A stretch of DNA of 64,000 nucleotides from Candidatus Pullichristensenella stercorigallinarum (GTDB lineage: Bacteria; Bacillota; Clostridia; Christensenellales; Aristaeellaceae): positions 1 through 64,000 of the forward strand of contig DVFZ01000122.1 in the NCBI GenBank assembly GCA_018712945.1. The letters are read 5' to 3'. A program made the translations under genes and the position numbers. Positions 60,471 to 64,000 of this stretch are shown here, piece by piece (position 1 is the first letter of the stretch; each line of letters opens with the position of its first letter). The notes beneath the pieces were generated by a model. The model worked only from the letters and a program-made list of their open reading frames with translations. It did no database searches and was not told the origin of the DNA.

Positions 60471-61072
60471 GGGTTGGGAGAGAGTGCGAAGCGCGCCGGA
60501 CGGCCCACGAGCAGGGGCCGCCCGGCTGTCGTTGTAACATCAGTGTGCCTCGCGGCAGCAAATGGGATTCTCAAGGGACTTGTCCCTTGAGCGGGTGCGG
60601 GCAGAGTCCGCCGTAGCCCCGCCGGAGGCATGGCCTTGCTCGGATGGAAAGTAGAGTTCTACGCCCGCCGTTCTCTGGCGCGTCTGACAACAGGCTGGCC
60701 TGAGCGCACAAGTATTTCGCCCACTACCAACATACCGATCAAAATCCGACGCGCCATTTCCCACAGCGCCCTTGCCCCGATGGGGCAAGCAGCGCCACTC
60801 CGCACCTCCACAGCGTCCCTTGCCCCATCGGGGCAAGGCAGCGTCATCCAGAAGCGCCAGTTCTCGTCCAGAACCGCAACCGGACAAAGAAAATAGGGTC
60901 AATTCCAAACATTGTAAAGCCGCTTCATCGCAGTGCTGTGAAATAGCCAGCGCCGTTCCTTTCCCATCCCAGACGACCGCTTTGAATTCTTTGTGCCTGT
61001 ATGAGACGGATGAAACGATTGGCCTTTCTGAAAGATAGCGTTTTGCCATGCTTTTCTATTGCCGGAAAAGGC

Positions 61073-61120
61073 TTGACAGATGTGTGGTGGGATGGTATAG
61101 TGATAGTTAGATATAGCTAA
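61073..61120 (+). promoter_or_regulatory. zupT promoter with TTAG-N6-CTAA palindrome
   Basis: TTGACA (61073-61078), 17-base spacer, TATAGT (61096-61101). TTAG-N6-CTAA (61107-61120) covers the start of transcription, the position of a repressor site, and resembles the feo site and DtxR-family half-sites. Confidence 0.6.
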
Positions 61121-61169
61121 TTACATCCGCCAATGGGCGGCCCAGCTGCGTTCCAGGGAGGATTTGTTT

Positions 61170-61970
61170 ATGAACGATTTGCTTCTCGCGTTTGCAATGA
61201 CGCTCATTGCCGGACTGAGCACCGGCATTGGCAGCTTGATTGCCTTTCTCGCCAAGCGCACCAGCCGCCGCTTTCTGTCGGTGAGTCTGGGCTTTTCGGC
61301 GGGCGTGATGGTTTATGTATCCATGGTGGAAATTCTCGCCACGGCGCGGGAATCGCTGGCGCGGCAATGGGGCGCGCGCGGCGGCGCGTGGGCCACGGTA
61401 GCGGCGTTTTTCGGAGGCATGCTGCTCATCGCCGTGATCGACAAGCTGATCCCCTCAGAGGAAAACCCCCATGAGGTGCGCCTGGTGGAAAACGAGCGGA
61501 AAAGCGCGCCGCGGCCGCAAAAGCTGATGCGCATGGGTGTGCTTACAGCGTTGGCCATTGCCGTACACAACTTCCCCGAGGGACTGGCGACGTTTGTTTC
61601 CGCCCTGCAAGAGCCAAACGTGGCCATTCCCATCGTGGCGGCCATCGCTATTCACAATATTCCCGAGGGCATTGCCGTTTCCGTACCCATTTATCAGGCT
61701 ACTGGCTCGCGGCGCAAGGCGTTCTGCTATTCGTTCCTTTCCGGCCTGGCCGAGCCGCTGGGCGCGGTGGTGGGCTATCTGCTGCTTTTGCCGGTGATGA
61801 ACGACGCCGTGTTTGGCATTATTTTCGCCGGTGTAGCGGGCATCATGGTGTTTATCTCCTTTGACGAGCTGTTGCCCGCCGCCCGCGAATACGGCGAACA
61901 CCATCTATCCATTTACGGCCTGATCTCCGGCATGGCGGTAATGGCCGTAAGCCTTTTATTGTTTTTATAG
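61170..61970 (+). CDS. zupT: ZIP-family zinc/metal importer
   Basis: The protein takes up zinc and other divalent metals. It has eight membrane segments and the two metal-site helices [15 protein letters not shown] and [15 protein letters not shown]. Length is 266 residues. ATG at 61170 has GGAGG eight bases upstream; the TTG at 61164 is too close. Its stop (TAG) is followed at once by the M1 palindrome of repeat copy 9. The palindrome in the promoter suggests metal control. Confidence 0.93.
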   Translation: MNDLLLAFAMTLIAGLSTGIGSLIAFLAKRTSRRFLSVSLGFSAGVMVYVSMVEILATARESLARQWGARGGAWATVAAFFGGMLLIAVIDKLIPSEENPHEVRLVENERKSAPRPQKLMRMGVLTALAIAVHNFPEGLATFVSALQEPNVAIPIVAAIAIHNIPEGIAVSVPIYQATGSRRKAFCYSFLSGLAEPLGAVVGYLLLLPVMNDAVFGIIFAGVAGIMVFISFDELLPAAREYGEHHLSIYGLISGMAVMAVSLLLFL

Positions 61971-62014
61971 AGGGCGGCAGTGCCGCCAGCCAGAGCTGCC
62001 GCGTTTGTGTGATC

Positions 62015-62060
62015 GCCCCTCTGCCCCGTGGATTATGGGGCAGGGGGGCTTTGTTGCGTT
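62015..62060 (+). terminator. M2-type terminator of zupT
   Basis: GCCCCTCTGCCCC (62015-62027) pairs with GGGGCAGGGGGGC (62037-62049), then TTTGTTGCGTTTC. Confidence 0.82.
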
Positions 62061-62143
62061 TCTGGTTGGGGAAGAGTGCGAAGCGCACTGGGCGGCTCAG
62101 GAGCAGGAGCCGTCCGGCGTGTGTTCGTACTCTCATATCAATC

Positions 62144-62190
62144 GGAACGCAACAAAACACGCCTGCCCCCTACTCGTGGGGCAGGCGTGT
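62144..62190 (-). terminator. M2-type terminator of the VanY-type gene
   Basis: Perfect arms ACACGCCTGCCCC (62157-62169) and GGGGCAGGCGTGT (62178-62190); minus-strand tail TTTTGTTGCGTTCC. Confidence 0.82.
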
Positions 62191-62213
62191 GTCGCTCCAA
62201 CGCAGCAGCGCTG

Positions 62214-62960
62214 TCAGCCGGCACTGCCGGCCGCACCGACGTATTCCTCCAGGGTGATGTCCTGGTTGCGGATTTGTGTGGCCGCGCTTACGCCTACATA
62301 GCGGTAGTGCCACGGCTCGTAGCTGATGCCGGTGATATCCGCTTTGTTGGCGGGATAGCGCTGGATAAAGCCGTATTCGTGCGCATGCTCGCGCAGCCAG
62401 GCGTATTGCTCGGTGCTTTCAAAGCCCTCGTTGGTCTCGGCGGTCACATCGAAGCACAGGCCGGTCTGGTGCTCGCTGGCTCCGGGCGGCTGGGCGTAGC
62501 CCTCCTCGCTCTCGGCATATACTTCGGCCTGACGGTCGTAGTCACGGTAGCCGCTGGTGACGATAAAGCCGTTCACGCCGTCGGCCTCGGCGGCGGCGAA
62601 CATCGCCTCCATGGCCTCGTAGGTTTCGCGGGTGACGTAGATATCGCTTCTCGCCAGCCGGAAGGAGTGCCGCTGCTCGTAGAGGTTCACCAATCCCTCG
62701 GGCACATAATCAGAACTCAAAAGGTTATCTTCGTTGACCAGCAGGATGCCGCCCTTGTAGCGGGTGGAATCCACGCCGAAATGCCAGCCCAGCGCAAAAC
62801 TGCCCGCCAACAGCGCGAGCATCGCCGCCGCTGCCGCCAGTTTTTGCCATAGCGGACGCGCCCGCTTTCGCGAATGGCGCGATGTGGGAGCGGATGCCTC
62901 CGCGGCCAGACGCCGTGCGCGGCGGGAACCGGGGTTTGTCTGTGTAGGCGCCGTCGCCAT
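62214..62960 (-). CDS. VanY/LdcB-type D-Ala-D-Ala carboxypeptidase
   Basis: This zinc enzyme trims peptidoglycan stem peptides outside the cell. A basic N-terminus and one membrane anchor (residues about 39-62) precede the M15 domain, with the zinc ligands in ASEHQTGLCFDVT (His, Asp) and SYEPWHYRYVG (His), and VTSGYRDYDRQAEVY. Length is 248 residues. AAAGGGGGA precedes the ATG. The C-terminus VGAAGSAG comes from the M1 palindrome of repeat copy 10. Vancomycin resistance is not implied; no van genes are present. Confidence 0.9.
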   Translation of the reverse strand: MATAPTQTNPGSRRARRLAAEASAPTSRHSRKRARPLWQKLAAAAAMLALLAGSFALGWHFGVDSTRYKGGILLVNEDNLLSSDYVPEGLVNLYEQRHSFRLARSDIYVTRETYEAMEAMFAAAEADGVNGFIVTSGYRDYDRQAEVYAESEEGYAQPPGASEHQTGLCFDVTAETNEGFESTEQYAWLREHAHEYGFIQRYPANKADITGISYEPWHYRYVGVSAATQIRNQDITLEEYVGAAGSAG

Positions 62961-63023
62961 GCGTATCCCCCTTTTGTAATGGTTTCCATTCTTGGACGCG
63001 CTTTTCCCCCTTGCGGTTCCCGC

Positions 63024-63482
63024 TTATTTGTGATATGGCTCTCCGGCCAGTATGCGCTCGCCCCGGTAGAGCTGTTCGAGCAGGATCACGCGCATCAGGC
63101 CGTGGGGGAAGGTGAGGCGCGAAAAGGAGACGGTTTCATCCGCGCGCGCGAGCACCGCGGCGGACAGGCCGTTCGAGCCGCCGATGACCAGCACCGTGCG
63201 CGCCCCCAGAGCCGCCCAGCGGCGCATGCTGTTTGCCAGCCCCGGCGAGTCCGGCGCGGGCGCTTCCACGCACAGGGCAACCACATGGTCGCCGGGGCGT
63301 ATGCGCTTGAGCAGCGCTTCGCCCTCTCTTTCAATGGCCCGCGCCCCGAGGCTGTCCGGGGCGTCGTCCACCTGTTCAACGCTGTATTTGCCATAGCGCG
63401 AAAGGCGCTTGAGGTATTCCTCCACCCCGGCGCGCTGCCAGGACTCCTTGAGCCGCCCCACGCAGAGAACAACCGCGTTCAT
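63024..63482 (-). CDS. rlmH: 23S rRNA (pseudouridine-1915-N3) methyltransferase
   Basis: RlmH is a SPOUT methyltransferase acting on the 70S ribosome. The knot motifs are VLVIGGSNGLSAAVLARADE and LTFPHGLMRVILLEQLYRG, and the C-terminus is the conserved EPYHK. Length is 152 residues. GGAGGCGCGGC precedes the ATG at 63482, which overlaps the stop of the protease gene. Confidence 0.94.
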   Translation of the reverse strand: MNAVVLCVGRLKESWQRAGVEEYLKRLSRYGKYSVEQVDDAPDSLGARAIEREGEALLKRIRPGDHVVALCVEAPAPDSPGLANSMRRWAALGARTVLVIGGSNGLSAAVLARADETVSFSRLTFPHGLMRVILLEQLYRGERILAGEPYHK

Positions 63483-64000
63483 GCCGCGCCTCCGGCGATG
63501 CAGGCAGCGTAGGTGTTGAGCGCATACACGCCCAGCAGGATCAGCACCGCCACGGCCAGCAGCGCCGCCGCCCCGAGCGGCATCTTTTCCCCGCCCGGGG
63601 GCACGGCCGCGATGCCATGCGCGCGCCGCCGCTGCTCCGCCAGCCGTATAAAGCTGCGCACCAGCGCCCCCAACACAAGGATATACACAATGATCCACAG
63701 CACGCCGCCCCAGCCGCCCATATAGGCGAACGTGCCCTGATTCAGCAGCGCCTGCTCCTCCGCCGTCACTTCCCCGCCCGCCATATAGGCGTTGATGAGC
63801 ACGATGGCGGCATTGTATACGGTGTGGAAGGTAATGGAGGCGTACACGCTGTCAAAGGCAAAGGCCAAGTAGCCCATCAAAAGCCCCAGCATAAGCTGCC
63901 CCGGCAGCCCGGCGAGCGAGCCATGCAGCAGCGCGAACAGCACGGATGTCAGAATGACGGCGCGCTTCGTGCCCAGCCGTTCAAAGCCGCCCAGCAGCGT
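63479..64000 (-). CDS. CPBP-family intramembrane metalloprotease, C-terminal part
   Basis: The gene runs off the right edge; 173 residues are visible. The conserved second and third motifs are present (VLFALLHGSLAGLPGQLMLG and SITFHTVYNAAIVL), each with a metal-ligand His, followed by further membrane segments and a basic loop. The first motif (EExxxR) would lie just beyond the edge. Such CAAX-like proteases act within the membrane, often in immunity or maturation of peptides. The stop overlaps the rlmH start by four bases (ATGA). Confidence 0.85.
   Translation of the reverse strand, partial: TLLGGFERLGTKRAVILTSVLFALLHGSLAGLPGQLMLGLLMGYLAFAFDSVYASITFHTVYNAAIVLINAYMAGGEVTAEEQALLNQGTFAYMGGWGGVLWIIVYILVLGALVRSFIRLAEQRRRAHGIAAVPPGGEKMPLGAAALLAVAVLILLGVYALNTYAACIAGGAA

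Larger units (their letters stand above)
60186..60900 (+). repeat. Modular 3'-end repeat, copy 8, tandem plus long form
   Basis: Two 196-base tandem units (M1-M2-M3-short M4; M1 at 60190 and again at 60386) are over 90 percent alike, followed by a full M4 (60560-60620, CTCAAGGGACTTGTCCCTTGAG and GCGGGTGCGGGC) and an M5 block (to about 60860) with CTTGCCCC-GAT-GGGGCAAG and its inverse. The rest of the gap to the zupT promoter at 61073 shows nothing. Confidence 0.87.
61974..62235. repeat. Two facing modular repeats, copies 9 and 10
   Basis: From zupT (plus): M1 (GGCGGCAGTGCCGCC, 61974-61988), M2, M3 left half. From the VanY-type gene (minus): M1 (GCCGGCAGTGCCGGC, 62217-62231, coding), M2, M3. 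The two M3 hairpins are merged near 62090-62118 (GGGCGGCTC...GAGCCGTCC), so the whole intergenic region is one near-symmetrical block without M4. Confidence 0.87.

Noticed and set aside
6474..62235. The dispersed repeats as CRISPR or integron attC arrays
   Set aside because: Units are 150-700 bases, not regularly spaced, have no spacers and no cas genes. They lack paired attC core sites and no integrase is present.
62214..62960. VanY-type gene as vancomycin resistance
   Set aside because: No vanH, vanA or vanX-type genes are present; the enzyme is an ordinary LdcB/VanY-like carboxypeptidase.
1..64000. tRNA or rRNA genes
   Set aside because: No T-arm GTTCGA(A/T)(T/C)C-type boxes with matching acceptor stems and no rRNA-like stretches were found.

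Overview
The window is GC-rich (roughly 60 percent or more) chromosomal DNA that looks like a sporulating, anaerobic, low-copy-number-repeat member of the Clostridia, probably a gut lineage. Reasons: strong AAGGAGG ribosome sites and sigma-A promoters of the TTGACA/TATAAT type, a BclA-like collagen protein and a second Cys/Asn-repeat spore-coat-like protein, a YlbJ-like fragment at the left edge, FeoAB with a small FeoB-associated protein, an XRE/DUF2178-like module, and the rpsF-ssb-rpsR and mnmG-rsmG orders typical of Firmicutes. I cannot name the species. No tRNA, rRNA, CRISPR array, prophage or plasmid functions were seen.

Layout. 1-6.5 kb: rRNA pseudouridine synthase, a YbxB/RsmC-like methyltransferase, an M24 peptidase, a collagen-like protein, a CdaR/PucR-type regulator and a carboxyl-terminal processing protease. 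6.5-17.6 kb: accessory zone rich in modular repeats, with an IS200/IS605 element, a coiled-coil membrane protein, an ABC-transporter pseudogene, mnmA, a ZorA/ZorB-like ion-driven motor pair followed by an unknown membrane protein, and a BspA-type leucine-rich-repeat protein. 17.6-24.2 kb: rpsF-ssb-rpsR, a GT-C type membrane glycosyltransferase, and a licD / Stealth / tagD / asparagine-synthase-like cluster likely to decorate a cell-surface phosphopolymer. 24.2-31.1 kb: Cys-rich spore-type protein, a DUF4432 epimerase-like protein, a short KdpD/KdpE-like two-component pair, unknown membrane protein, J-domain protein. 32.1-41.5 kb: one arginine/carbamoyl-phosphate operon, argC-argJ-argB-argD-carA-carB, in which carB is fused in frame to a dapF-like domain. 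41.7-48.9 kb: Cys-rich DUF3795-like protein, GNAT, small lipoprotein, nadE, rsmG, mnmG, PfkB sugar kinase. 49-54.2 kb: feoA-feoB-FeoB-associated protein-asnA and a two-membrane-protein/XRE operon. 54.3-60.2 kb: a sugar operon (isomerase, Gfo/Idh/MocA dehydrogenase, binding protein, ATPase, permease). 61-64 kb: zupT, a VanY-type carboxypeptidase, rlmH, and a CPBP protease cut by the right edge.

The most striking feature is a family of modular intergenic repeats found at nine or more places. Each is built from the same parts in the same order, starting at or inside the stop codon of a gene: a GGCAGTGCCGGC-type palindrome (M1), a GC-rich hairpin with a conserved ACGAG loop followed by TTTGTTGCGTTT (M2, which reads as an intrinsic terminator), a second hairpin (M3), a CAAGGGA...TCCCTTG palindrome with a conserved GCGGGTGCGGGC tail (M4), and sometimes a longer GC-rich block (M5). 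The orientation follows the upstream gene, so convergent genes carry two facing copies. In at least four proteins the M1 part has become coding and supplies the last residues (AGSAG-like tails). The IS200-type element sits inside one copy, and intact copies elsewhere give its empty site.

Other highlights are the CarB-DapF fusion whose dapF domain has lost the first catalytic cysteine, the motor pair without recognisable Zorya effectors, and metalloregulator-like palindromes in front of both feo and zupT. Stretches over 300 bases without a gene are mostly these repeats; 4970-5292, 29406-29786 and 30300-30604 hold only the sites listed.
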